From Pedobacter sp. MC2016-05 (GTDB taxonomy: Bacteria; Bacteroidota; Bacteroidia; Sphingobacteriales; Sphingobacteriaceae), in NCBI RefSeq assembly GCF_026239735.1, contig NZ_JAPIVT010000001.1, positions 186,001 to 250,000 of the forward strand: a stretch of DNA of 64,000 nucleotides. Reading direction: 5' to 3'. The notes below the pieces were generated by a model that did no database searches, was not told the DNA's origin, and was given only the letters and a program-made list of their open reading frames with translations. A program made the position numbers and the translations under genes. Shown here one piece after another: positions 44,316-53,056 of the stretch. Position 1 is the stretch's first letter, and each line of letters opens with the position of its first letter.

Positions 44316-45323
44316 ATGTCTGTAAAGATAGGAAATATAGATTTAGGTGAGTTCCCGTTGTTGCTTGCCCCGATGGAAGATGTGAGCGATCCGCCGTTCC
44401 GTTACGTTTGTAAACAGAATGGGGCCGATTTAATGTACACCGAGTTTATTTCATCTGAAGGGTTGATTCGCGACGCAGCGAAAAGTCTTCAAAAGCTAGA
44501 CATTTTTGAATACGAAAGACCGATAGGCATCCAGATTTTTGGGGGCGATATCGAGCATATGCGTGAAGCATCTGAAATTGCATCTGCTGCCGGACCAGAT
44601 TTGGTCGATATTAACTACGGCTGCCCGGTGAAAAACGTAGTTTGTAAAGGTGCTGGTTCTAGTTTACTTCGTGATATTGATAAAATGGTAAAAATGACAG
44701 AAGCAGTTGTTAAAGCTTCACATTTGCCCGTAACAGTAAAAACCCGATTAGGTTGGGATGATGATAGTAAAAACGTTTATGAAGTAGCAGAAAGACTTCA
44801 GGATGTTGGCATTCAAGCCTTAACAATTCACGGCAGAACAAGGGCGCAGTTATACAAGGGTGAAGCTGATTGGAGTTTAATCCGAGAAATTAAGCGCAAC
44901 CCCCGTATTAAAATCCCCATTTTCGGAAATGGCGACGTCGATAGTCCGGAAAAAGCTGCCAACTGGCGCATGGAATATGAGGTTGATGGCATTATGATTG
45001 GAAGGGCGGCAATAGGCTACCCTTGGATTTTTAGAGAGGTGAAGCACTTCTTTAAAACCGGTGAACATTTACCCGGACCAACTATTGAAGAGCGCATAAA
45101 TGTTTGCCGCACCCATTTGGATAAATCGTTGGAATGGAAGGGACCTAAAACTGGTATTTTCGAAATGCGGAGACATTATGCCAACTACTTTAAAGGCCTA
45201 CCAGATTTTAAGCCATACAGAATGCGTTTAGTGGCAGAGCCAGATATCAATAACATTTATAGCATTTTGGAAGAAGTGGCAGAAAAATTTGCCAGCTACG
45301 ATGCTACAAAAGTAATGGCTTGA
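44316..45323 (+). CDS. dusB: tRNA-dihydrouridine synthase
   Basis: An FMN-dependent enzyme that reduces uridines in tRNA, 335 aa. It has LLLAPMEDVSDPPFRYVC at the N-terminus, the catalytic cysteine C103 in NYGCPVKNVVCKGAG, TVKTRLGWDD and LTIHGRTRAQLYKG, and GDVDSPEKA with IMIGRAAIGYPWIF. apaG follows 34 bp downstream. Confidence 0.95.
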   Translation: MSVKIGNIDLGEFPLLLAPMEDVSDPPFRYVCKQNGADLMYTEFISSEGLIRDAAKSLQKLDIFEYERPIGIQIFGGDIEHMREASEIASAAGPDLVDINYGCPVKNVVCKGAGSSLLRDIDKMVKMTEAVVKASHLPVTVKTRLGWDDDSKNVYEVAERLQDVGIQALTIHGRTRAQLYKGEADWSLIREIKRNPRIKIPIFGNGDVDSPEKAANWRMEYEVDGIMIGRAAIGYPWIFREVKHFFKTGEHLPGPTIEERINVCRTHLDKSLEWKGPKTGIFEMRRHYANYFKGLPDFKPYRMRLVAEPDINNIYSILEEVAEKFASYDATKVMA

Positions 45324-45357
45324 TTTTTGAATTGATTTTTATACATTCGTCACGATC

Positions 45358-45744
45358 ATGGTTACTGCAATTACAGATGGGGTTAAAGTTTCAGTTGAAA
45401 CTGTTTACCAACCAGAATATTCAAATCCGGTTAATGAGCATTTTATGTTTGCTTATCGCGTAGAGATTTCTAATCTTTCTGATTATGCTGTGCAGTTGAT
45501 GCGCCGTCAATGGTTTATTTTTGATTCTAACAGTAGCCGCAGAGAAGTTGAAGGCGAAGGTGTTGTAGGTTTACAACCCATTATCCAACCTGGTGAAACA
45601 CATGTGTATGTTTCTGGCTGTAATCTTAAAACTGACATGGGCAGTATGAGAGGTGCCTATTTAATGAAACGGCTAATGGATGAAGCTGAATTTGAGGTTG
45701 ATATTCCGCAGTTTCAATTGGTGGCACCATATAAATTGAATTAA
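45358..45744 (+). CDS. apaG: ApaG protein
   Basis: A 128-aa ApaG, an Ig-like fold protein linked in other bacteria to Co2+/Mg2+ handling. It has FMFAYRVEISNLSDYAVQLM, WFIFDSNSSRREVEGEGVVG and QPIIQPGETHVYVSG. It probably shares a transcript with dusB. Confidence 0.95.
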   Translation: MVTAITDGVKVSVETVYQPEYSNPVNEHFMFAYRVEISNLSDYAVQLMRRQWFIFDSNSSRREVEGEGVVGLQPIIQPGETHVYVSGCNLKTDMGSMRGAYLMKRLMDEAEFEVDIPQFQLVAPYKLN

Positions 45745-45782
45745 TCGATTAATTTTTTAGGGTGTCAAGAAGGTAATCATTT

Positions 45783-45897
45783 TCCCCGCTGATCACGCAA
45801 ATAAATATCGCAGATTTAGGATGATTTTATTTTTTGATTGATACATAATCTCCATAAAAATATCTTCGATTCTTAGCTGTTTTAATCTGCGGGAGAT
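45783..45897. repeat. CGCAGATT-type intergenic palindrome, copy 2
   Basis: The left part CCCCGCTGATCACGC and ATCGCAGATTTAGGATGATTT is related to the element at 36531-36600 (CCGCAGATTAAGATGATTT); the right end AATCTGCGGGAGA at 45884-45896 pairs with the left. The element is longer and more degenerate than copy 1. Confidence 0.6.
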
Positions 45898-45934
45898 TAA
45901 TTTTCGATGTGAATCCTCACAATCATTTTAAAAA

Positions 45935-45964
45935 AAAGCGGTCAGGAAAATCCTGAACCGCTTT
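45935..45964. terminator. Bidirectional terminator after apaG
   Basis: AAAGCGGTCAGGA (45935-45947) pairs with TCCTGAACCGCTTT (45951-45964) with a single bulged base. Runs of A and T flank it. It lies between convergent apaG and the metallopeptidase gene. Confidence 0.9.
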
Positions 45965-45990
45965 CTTATTGTTCTTCGTAGGTAAGTATT

Positions 45991-46686
45991 TTAATCTCTG
46001 CCTCTTCCAAATAGCATCGATGCGTAGTAAAGCAAGTTTGCCAATGCACCAACCGCAGCTACTACATAGGTCATTGCAGCCCACCAAAGTGCATCTTTAG
46101 CCTGGCTATTTTCTTCTTGCGTTTGCATTACGCCCGGGTTATTTTTTAACCAGGCCAAGGCTCTGTTGCTGGCATCAAATTCTACTGGTAAAGTGATGAT
46201 GCTAAAGATGGTAACCAAAGCTAGACCGACTACACCGATAGCCAAAACAATTGGCGTTACGGCAAATACCAATAACATCACTCCAATAAGCAAAACCCAT
46301 TGCAACAGATTTGACGAAATGCTCACTACAGGCACCATTGTGCTTCGAAGATTAAGCCATGAGTACGACTTTGCATGTTGTACCGCATGCCCACATTCAT
46401 GCGCAGCAACTGCCGCTGCCGCTACACTTCTACTGTAATATACATCTGTACTTAAATTTACGGTTCTATCTGTTGGATTGTAATGATCTGTTAATTGTCC
46501 TTCTGTGCTCATCACTTTCACATCGTATATTCCGTTATCATGTAGCATTCTTTCTGCTACCTCTTTGCCCGATAAACCTGAGCTGAGTTGCATTTCTGCA
46601 TATCGAGAAAACTTGTTTCTGAAACGCCACTGTACAAACATGCTCAGCAATAATACCGGGATGATTATTACTAAATAAACTCCCAT
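45991..46686 (-). CDS. Membrane zinc metallopeptidase, YugP-like
   Basis: A 231-aa protein with an N-terminal membrane helix, the zinc motif AHECGHAVQH, and further helices at about 120-160 and 205-225. It matches the neutral zinc metallopeptidase (YugP) family. The glutamate and histidines are intact. The substrate is unknown. Confidence 0.92.
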   Translation of the reverse strand: MGVYLVIIIPVLLLSMFVQWRFRNKFSRYAEMQLSSGLSGKEVAERMLHDNGIYDVKVMSTEGQLTDHYNPTDRTVNLSTDVYYSRSVAAAAVAAHECGHAVQHAKSYSWLNLRSTMVPVVSISSNLLQWVLLIGVMLLVFAVTPIVLAIGVVGLALVTIFSIITLPVEFDASNRALAWLKNNPGVMQTQEENSQAKDALWWAAMTYVVAAVGALANLLYYASMLFGRGRD

Positions 46687-46771
46687 TTCTTTTCTGTATG
46701 TTTTTCAATTTGCAGTATATCAAAAAGCGTTCCCATAATATTTGCAATACATTTTATAGTACATTTATGGT

Positions 46772-47911
46772 ATGGCAGATAACTTTTCTTATTGGGAGCA
46801 AAGCAGCTTTTTTAACTATGATGCGATTATAATTGGTAGCGGAATCGTTGGCTTAAATGCAGCCATTCACCTAAAAAAATCATCTCCAGATTTGAATATT
46901 GCCGTTTTAGACCGGGGATTTTTACCTTCGGGTGCCAGTACTAAAAATGCTGGTTTTGCATGTTTTGGAAGCGTTTCCGAACTGATTGAACAAGAAAAAA
47001 CAAGTACCACAGAAGGCCTTCAACATATTATAGAAAAACGCTGGAAGGGATTACTGAAAATGCGTTCGTTATTGGGCGATAATGTAATTGATTACAGGCC
47101 CTTGGGCGGCTTCGAATTATTTAAAAGCACTGACTATGAGTTGGTCAATAGCTGTGTATCAAAAATTGAACATTTTAACATTTTGATAGGCGACATTGTA
47201 GGAAAGAACGCATTTTCGCTAAGTAATAATAAAATCGATGTATTTGGCCTTGAAGGAATAAGTAACCTCATATCAAACCAATATGAAGCGCAAATTGATA
47301 CCGGCAAGATGATGGTTGGCTTAATAAAATATGCACAGGCTTTGGGTATTATGATTTTTAATAACTGCAGTGTAAATGCTGTTCAACAAGAAAGCAATGG
47401 TAATGTTCTTATTACACCTCATGGTAGTTTCCGTTGTAAAAAGCTGATTGTTGCCACTAATGCATTTATCAAATCATTAATACCAACAGTTAATTTGTTA
47501 CCCGGACGCGGACAGGTTTTAGTAACTAAACCTATTGCAGGCCTTAAAATAAATGGAACTTTTCATTATGATAAAGGATACTATTATTTCAGAAATATTG
47601 GCGATCGTGTTTTGCTGGGTGGTGGAAGAAATATAGACTTCAAGAGGGAAGAAACCACGGCATTTGGCGAAACGAAGGTTGTTCAAAACGCTTTGGAAGA
47701 ATTGCTAAAAACCGTTATTTTACCCCATCAACATTTTGAAGTCGATTTAAGGTGGAGCGGGATAATGGCTTTTGGCGAACAGCTTGAACCGTTAATTAAA
47801 CAGGAAACCGAAAATATTTTCTATGCAACAAGGTGTAATGGGATGGGCATCGCCATCGGATCGCAAACCGGAGAAGATGTCGCAGAATTGCTGCTTCAAT
47901 CTGGGACTTAA
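46772..47911 (+). CDS. FAD-dependent oxidoreductase, DAO type
   Basis: A 379-aa D-amino-acid-oxidase-fold enzyme. The FAD-binding GSGIVGLNAAIHL near residue 23 is followed by LDRGFLPSGASTKNAGFACF, RGQVLVTKP in the middle and GMGIAIGSQTGEDVAELLL at the end. The substrate is an amine or amino acid by family, not shown here. Its stop overlaps the convergent gene by 4 bp. Confidence 0.88.
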   Translation: MADNFSYWEQSSFFNYDAIIIGSGIVGLNAAIHLKKSSPDLNIAVLDRGFLPSGASTKNAGFACFGSVSELIEQEKTSTTEGLQHIIEKRWKGLLKMRSLLGDNVIDYRPLGGFELFKSTDYELVNSCVSKIEHFNILIGDIVGKNAFSLSNNKIDVFGLEGISNLISNQYEAQIDTGKMMVGLIKYAQALGIMIFNNCSVNAVQQESNGNVLITPHGSFRCKKLIVATNAFIKSLIPTVNLLPGRGQVLVTKPIAGLKINGTFHYDKGYYYFRNIGDRVLLGGGRNIDFKREETTAFGETKVVQNALEELLKTVILPHQHFEVDLRWSGIMAFGEQLEPLIKQETENIFYATRCNGMGIAIGSQTGEDVAELLLQSGT

Positions 47912-48747
47912 TTTAAGGAGCTAGTCATTTTTTCTACTCTTTCCGTATAACTGTCATTCGGAACAATCCATCTAAAAACTTCATTTTTCCACTGCTGGAG
48001 CTTTTCCTTATTTAAAAGTTTATAATATTTAAAAGCAATATTATAGGCCATATCCGCCTTCGCCGTTTCATCTATACATTCCTTTATCGCATAGTAATAC
48101 ATTTCTTCAGCCTGTTTTAATTCGTTTGCATTGGTTTGTTTAAATACCAAAGATTTATATAATTCACAATTGGTTTGTCTGGCTTCAGACACATCTGCAA
48201 GGGCTTCGCCTAGATAAAAACTAGCCAGGAGTTCACGTTTTTTGCCATTATAAGCATAGTAGAATTCTCTATCTAAACCTGGGTACTTTTTATCTTTGCT
48301 TTTTACCATTTTTAAAAATTTCAAAGCTTTTTCTGCATTGCCCCACTTGTTGTATGTATGTCCCCACCTAAATAAGCGATCTATATTTTGATCATCGGTT
48401 CTATAAAACTTCAACCAATCCGGTACCGGTGTAATTGCCAATTCTTTATATCTATCTTTTGGGATTTCTGCTGCCATCACCTTGTTTGGTGCTATCCTAA
48501 CCTTAAGCTTATCAACATTTATTTTTATGTAATTTGATGCAGAATTAATGGAAAATGCACCATCCAGATTGAATGTTAATCCAGCTGAATTATCCATATA
48601 AACATAACCGTAATAATATTGCAAAGAGTCAATTTGGATAGCGATCCATTTGTCTTCACAATCAACCAAAAACTTATCGAATTTGAGATCAGTTTGAGCC
48701 TTCGCTCCAAATGAACAGAGCATAAGGAGGCAAAATAATAGTTTCAT
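47908..48747 (-). CDS. Exported protein of unknown function
   Basis: A 279-aa protein with a signal peptide ending AKAQ. The first half is beta-rich (VYMDNSAGLTFNLDGAFSI) and the second is helical, with a TPR-like look (ANELKQAEEMYYYAIKECID). I do not recognise a family. purU starts just upstream on the same strand and ends 18 bp before this gene's start, so they may be cotranscribed. Confidence 0.75.
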   Translation of the reverse strand: MKLLFCLLMLCSFGAKAQTDLKFDKFLVDCEDKWIAIQIDSLQYYYGYVYMDNSAGLTFNLDGAFSINSASNYIKINVDKLKVRIAPNKVMAAEIPKDRYKELAITPVPDWLKFYRTDDQNIDRLFRWGHTYNKWGNAEKALKFLKMVKSKDKKYPGLDREFYYAYNGKKRELLASFYLGEALADVSEARQTNCELYKSLVFKQTNANELKQAEEMYYYAIKECIDETAKADMAYNIAFKYYKLLNKEKLQQWKNEVFRWIVPNDSYTERVEKMTSSLN

Positions 48748-48764
48748 AATAGGAATTTCGTGTG

Positions 48765-49604
48765 CTATTTAAAGATAACAGTTTTATTGCCACTTACAAA
48801 AACACGATCTTCAAAAATCAACTCAAGGGATTCCAATAGCACCTTTTTCTCTATTTCTTTTCCGGCCCGTACTATTTCTTTTACACCAAAGTTATGGTCG
48901 ATATGGGTAGTGTGCTGCGTAATAATTGGTCCTTCGTCAAGGTTATCAGTTACGAAATGAGCGGTTGCACCAATAATTTTCACGCCTCGCTCAAAGGCTT
49001 GCCGATAGGGATTCGCACCAATAAAAGCGGGTAAAAATGAATGATGTATGTTAATCACTCTGCCGGCATAGTCCTTAACAAAATCGGCAGAAAGAATTCG
49101 CATAAATTTGGCTAAAACCAGATAATCTAAATCAAACCGATTTAAAACCTCTTTTATTTCTGCTTCAAATTGTGCCTTCTCCTTTCCAACATGATCAACA
49201 AAGAAATATGGAATACCTAGTTTTTCACTAAAATCGCGAAGCGATTCATAGTTGCCAATGACACATTTAACATTAGCTCCCAGTGTTTTAAACTGATTTT
49301 TGATCAGGATTTCGGCCAGACAATGGTATTCCTTTGTCACCAAAACAGCAATCTGCTTTTCTTGCTGAGCAATCACATTTACTTCGGCATCGTTGGGCAA
49401 CGTTTCCAATAGTTTTTGCTCCAGTTGATTCTTGTTATCGATGTTTCCGGTACATGCTATTCGGGTAAAAAAAGCTTTATTGCCTTCATCCACAAATTCC
49501 CTCATCGCAACAATATTGAGCTGTTGACTGGCTAAAACACGAGTAATATTGGTAACTAAACCAACTTGATCGGGGCAGGAGATGAGAATTGTTAATTCGT
49601 TCAT
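48765..49604 (-). CDS. purU: Formyltetrahydrofolate deformylase
   Basis: The enzyme hydrolyses 10-formyl-tetrahydrofolate to formate, balancing one-carbon pools. The 279-aa product has an N-terminal ACT domain (ILISCPDQVGLVTNITRVLA) and a formyltransferase-fold domain with VINIHHSFLPAFIGANPYRQ and ATAHFVTDNLDEGPII. The ATG at 49604 starts the ACT domain; a longer reading to 49706 adds an unrelated hydrophobic stretch. Confidence 0.96.
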   Translation of the reverse strand: MNELTILISCPDQVGLVTNITRVLASQQLNIVAMREFVDEGNKAFFTRIACTGNIDNKNQLEQKLLETLPNDAEVNVIAQQEKQIAVLVTKEYHCLAEILIKNQFKTLGANVKCVIGNYESLRDFSEKLGIPYFFVDHVGKEKAQFEAEIKEVLNRFDLDYLVLAKFMRILSADFVKDYAGRVINIHHSFLPAFIGANPYRQAFERGVKIIGATAHFVTDNLDEGPIITQHTTHIDHNFGVKEIVRAGKEIEKKVLLESLELIFEDRVFVSGNKTVIFK

Positions 49605-49823
49605 TGAATGTATATAAAGTTCAATGATAAGAAATTTGATTTGCAGATGGGTAGAATAAATTGCAATTGCAGCTATCTTTAATAAAAAGGTGAACCGCAG
49701 ATTCACAAATTAGATAGTTTACTAATTCTTTCTACACTGTCTGGCCAAAAATTTAGCAGGTACAAAAAGCAAACTATTTTGGTAAATCTCTTTTTAATGC
49801 CGATTTTTACTAAAATTTTTATC

Positions 49824-51203
49824 ATGATGGAATACGCTGCAATTGGCCTTCTCGTTATTATTTTACTGGTTTTGGTATTACTTTTCTTTAAAAAACCGCA
49901 ACAATCTGTTGCACTAATTTCGATAGAAGATTTTGAGAAAACCAAAGGGGAAAACGATTCACTAAAAATTGCACTGGCAAGAGTTGAGGAAAGGGTTGCT
50001 AACTTATCTACGGAAAAAGAGCACATCACGATATTGCTGCAACAAGAGCAACAACGTTTAATAGACGAGCTTCAGGCTGAACGCGATCGCCTGGCTGATG
50101 CCAATCGTGAATTGGAAAGTACACGCTCGTTTTATCTTGCAGAAAAAGAAAAATTAGCCGAACAGAAATTAAGCTACGAACAATCTCAGGAAAAATTAAA
50201 TAAAGATTTTGAATTGATTGCAAATAAAATTTTGGAGGAAAAATCTACTCGGTTTGTAGAACAGAACAGAACAAACCTCGATTTGATTTTAAATCCGTTA
50301 AAAGAGAATATCAAGGCTTTTGAGGATAAAGTAGAAAAGGTTTACAAGGCAGAATCTGATGAACGGAATATTTTGAAAGGGGTAATTTCTGAATTACAGA
50401 TCCAAAGTAAAATGATTCAGGAAGATGCTAACAACCTTACAAAAGCGCTAAAAGGCGACAGTAAAAAACAAGGAAATTGGGGAGAAGTTATTTTAGAAAA
50501 AGTTTTAGAGCGTTCTGGTTTGGTTCGAGATCAGGAATATCGCATTCAGGCCTCGCTAGTATCCGCCGAAGGCGGTCGATTTCAGCCAGATGTGGTAATT
50601 GATTTACCAGACGATAAACATCTTGTGGTCGACGCTAAGGTAAGTTTAGTAGCTTATGAGCGCTCCGTGTCAGCAGAAACAGAAGAAGAACGTGAGGGCT
50701 ATGTAAAAGCTCATCTGGCCTCCATAAAAAATCATATTCAAGAATTATCTGCAAAAAACTATCAGGATTTATATAAAATCAATTCTCCAGACTTCGTTTT
50801 ATTGTTTGTGCCGATAGAATCATCATTTAGTATTGCTGTCCAAAAAGATGCAGAGCTGTTTAACTTTGCCTGGGATAGGCGAGTGGTTATCGTAAGTCCA
50901 TCAACTTTATTGGCCACTTTGCGCACCATTGCCAGCATGTGGAAACAGGAAAGGCAAAATAGAAATGTGTTTGAAATCGCTGAGCAAGCAGGCTTTCTTT
51001 ATGAAAAATTTGTTGGCTTTCTTAAGGATATGGAAGATATCGGAAGGCATATCGGATCGACACAAAAGGCTTATGATGGCGCTTTCAATAAACTAAAAGA
51101 GGGTTCGGGAAATATGATTTCTAAAATTGAAAACCTTAAAAAATTAGGTGCCAAGGTGAAAAATAACAAACAGATTGATAAGAAGTATTTGGACGGAGAG
51201 TAG
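49824..51203 (+). CDS. rmuC: RmuC family protein
   Basis: A protein linked to limiting recombination at inverted repeats, about 459 aa. An N-terminal membrane helix (GLLVIILLVLVLLFF) is followed by a long coiled coil (about 40-170) and the RmuC nuclease-like domain with GDSKKQGNWGEVILEKVLER, DVVIDLPDDKHLVVDAKVSL and YEKFVGFLKDMEDIG. Two adjacent ATGs (49824 and 49827) can start it; 49779 adds a second hydrophobic leader and is less likely. Confidence 0.93.
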   Translation: MMEYAAIGLLVIILLVLVLLFFKKPQQSVALISIEDFEKTKGENDSLKIALARVEERVANLSTEKEHITILLQQEQQRLIDELQAERDRLADANRELESTRSFYLAEKEKLAEQKLSYEQSQEKLNKDFELIANKILEEKSTRFVEQNRTNLDLILNPLKENIKAFEDKVEKVYKAESDERNILKGVISELQIQSKMIQEDANNLTKALKGDSKKQGNWGEVILEKVLERSGLVRDQEYRIQASLVSAEGGRFQPDVVIDLPDDKHLVVDAKVSLVAYERSVSAETEEEREGYVKAHLASIKNHIQELSAKNYQDLYKINSPDFVLLFVPIESSFSIAVQKDAELFNFAWDRRVVIVSPSTLLATLRTIASMWKQERQNRNVFEIAEQAGFLYEKFVGFLKDMEDIGRHIGSTQKAYDGAFNKLKEGSGNMISKIENLKKLGAKVKNNKQIDKKYLDGE

Positions 51204-51246
51204 GTTTATCGGTGGTGTGATACTAGCCGATAGGATAATATTCCAA

Positions 51247-51987
51247 TTATTTATTAATCTCCAATTTATCTAAAAACGACTTTAATCCATTGACAGAACT
51301 CGGGGAAAAATAAGTCTTTTTAGAATCCGGGTCAGCGGTTCTACCAGATACAATCCCAACAACCTTTGCATTTTCATCAATTACAGGTGCCCCACTTAAA
51401 CCCCCAAATAGTTCTGGAACAATAACGTCTTTTAATAAAATTCGTTTGCCAACTGTTTTAAAATATTCGAATTCGTAAACTCGCTGCAAACCGCTTTCCA
51501 TTTTTCTAGTCCAACCCACCACGTAAAGTTTTTCTCCCTCATTAAGTGGTGTATCTCTAATTTCAAGCACTTTAACTCTAGTCTGGTTTTGCTTGATTGA
51601 AAAGACTAACCAATCATCTTCATAAGATGCCTTTTCAGCTATTGATTCGTTCTTGTTTTCATTCAACAATTTATCAACCACAACATTTGCTGATGGTTTG
51701 TTTAAATTAAATAGCATCCAGTTTTTGATGCCATTATCGAATGAGATGCCTTTCATTTCATCAGACTTTATGAATTTGATTAAATGTTTTGCTGTAACTG
51801 CAAAGGTATCTTGATTGAATTTGAGTAAAAATCCGCAACCGAATTTCGTTTGATTGAATTTACTATCGAAGAAATCTATTTTATTGACCAAAGCAATATC
51901 TTCGAACTTTTTTGATGAAGTTGCTTCCTGTCCATAGCAGCTTGAAACAATTATAAATATTGCTACAGTTAGGATGATTGATTTCAT
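51247..51987 (-). CDS. Trypsin-like serine protease, exported, possible lipoprotein
   Basis: A 246-aa S1/trypsin-like protease. The triad is His in FAVTAKHL, Asp in YEDDWLVFS and Ser in GGLSGAPVI. The leader ends VSSCYGQ, where C17 fits a lipobox, but signal peptidase I cleavage after the glycine is also possible. The family includes periplasmic quality-control proteases. It lies directly after the degraded thiL end copy at 51993-52058. Confidence 0.87.
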   Translation of the reverse strand: MKSIILTVAIFIIVSSCYGQEATSSKKFEDIALVNKIDFFDSKFNQTKFGCGFLLKFNQDTFAVTAKHLIKFIKSDEMKGISFDNGIKNWMLFNLNKPSANVVVDKLLNENKNESIAEKASYEDDWLVFSIKQNQTRVKVLEIRDTPLNEGEKLYVVGWTRKMESGLQRVYEFEYFKTVGKRILLKDVIVPELFGGLSGAPVIDENAKVVGIVSGRTADPDSKKTYFSPSSVNGLKSFLDKLEINK

Positions 51988-51992
51988 TATTT

Positions 51993-52058
51993 TACTTATT
52001 AAAGCGTTCCAACATTATGCTTTCAACTCATGAATATTATTGGGTTTTGAAACCATTT
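51993..52058 (-). repeat. Degraded second copy of the thiL 3' end
   Basis: This stretch aligns with 53057-53123, the last 67 bp of thiL, with eight substitutions and one gap in about 66 bp. On the minus strand it still reads MVSKPNNIHELKA, where thiL reads MVSKSNNVHELKAQGWNAF, then meets a stop. It begins where the nuclease gene's expected stop (TAA, 52057-52059) ends, so the nuclease gene lies between the two copies. Confidence 0.85.
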
Positions 52059-53051
52059 ACTCTTCAATAAGTTGTTTTAATTTCTCTTTACTCGGTAAAA
52101 CTGTAGAGTATTTACTTGCAAAAATTTGTTCATTATTTTCTGGCAATGTAAAATTGTACAACGGCCTCGCTCTTATCCTGACAAAGTATTATTCCGATGG
52201 TTTTATTTTCTTCAGATAGTTTAACTTCTCTATCATAATAATTTACATACATCTGCATTTGTCCAATATCCTGATGTTTTAACTCCCCAATTTTTAAATC
52301 GATGAGTACAAAACATTTCAAAATTCGATTATAAAAAACCAAATCTATTTTAAAGTGCTTCTCTTCAAAAGATATTCTATTCTGCCTGGCAACAAACGTA
52401 AAGCCGGTTCCAAGCTCCAAAAGAAAGTGCTCCAGTTTATCAGTTAGCTTTTGTTCTAATTCATTTTAGAATAGCTTTTTTCATCTGGCAAACCTAGAAA
52501 CTCTAAAATGTATGGATCTTTAATGGCATCTTTTGGCTTTTCTAATATTTGCCCTTTCGTTGATAATTCAAAATATTTCATCTTGATTTCTACTTAATGA
52601 TAAGCGGGTATATAGGGCTGCATCATACTGTCTTTGTAGTTCTCTTAAACTCCAATTATTTTAGATGATTCTACTATTTCATAAAAATTTATTTCCTTTT
52701 CATCATCAATTCTCATGAGCTTCAGATAGTGAGACCAGCTTAATTTGAATTTGTCAGACACTGTCTGACCTTTTGCATACTTGATATAAAAACTCCTCAT
52801 TTGTTTAATAGTGGTTTCAGAAAAACCTTTACCAAAATCCTGAGTGAGTTTATTTGAAAGAATCACTAATAACTTTTTTCCATAATCTGCCCTATCTTTC
52901 CCGTTTTGTTCGTCCTCAACAATCATCCTACCAATTTCATAATACGTTAAAACCATTGTTTGGTTAACTGTATTAACAATTTTATTGCGAGCTTTATTTA
53001 GCAAATCTGCAATACGCTCAATAAAATTTAGTGGGATAAATTGCTATTCAT
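52057..53051 (-). pseudogene. Broken YhcG/DUF1016-type PDDEXK nuclease gene
   Basis: The full protein can be pieced together only by changing frame near 53036, 52660, 52577, 52466 and 52151. The pieces give the DUF1016 N-terminal domain (YYEIGRMIVEDEQNGKDRAD, then FSETTIKQMRSFYIKYAKG), the linker LRELQRQYDA, EKPKDAIKDPYILEFLGLP, and the C-terminal nuclease domain with FKIDLVFYNRILKCFVLIDL. The ID...DLK pattern of PDDEXK enzymes is still visible. The start is ATG at 53051, 6 bp after the thiL stop, and the expected stop is TAA at 52057-52059. It cannot make a functional protein. Confidence 0.9.
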
Positions 53052-53056
53052 AGCAT

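Noticed and set aside
52057-53051. Functional anti-phage defence gene
   Set aside because: DUF1016 nucleases have been proposed in defence, but five frame changes make this copy inactive and no partner defence genes lie nearby.
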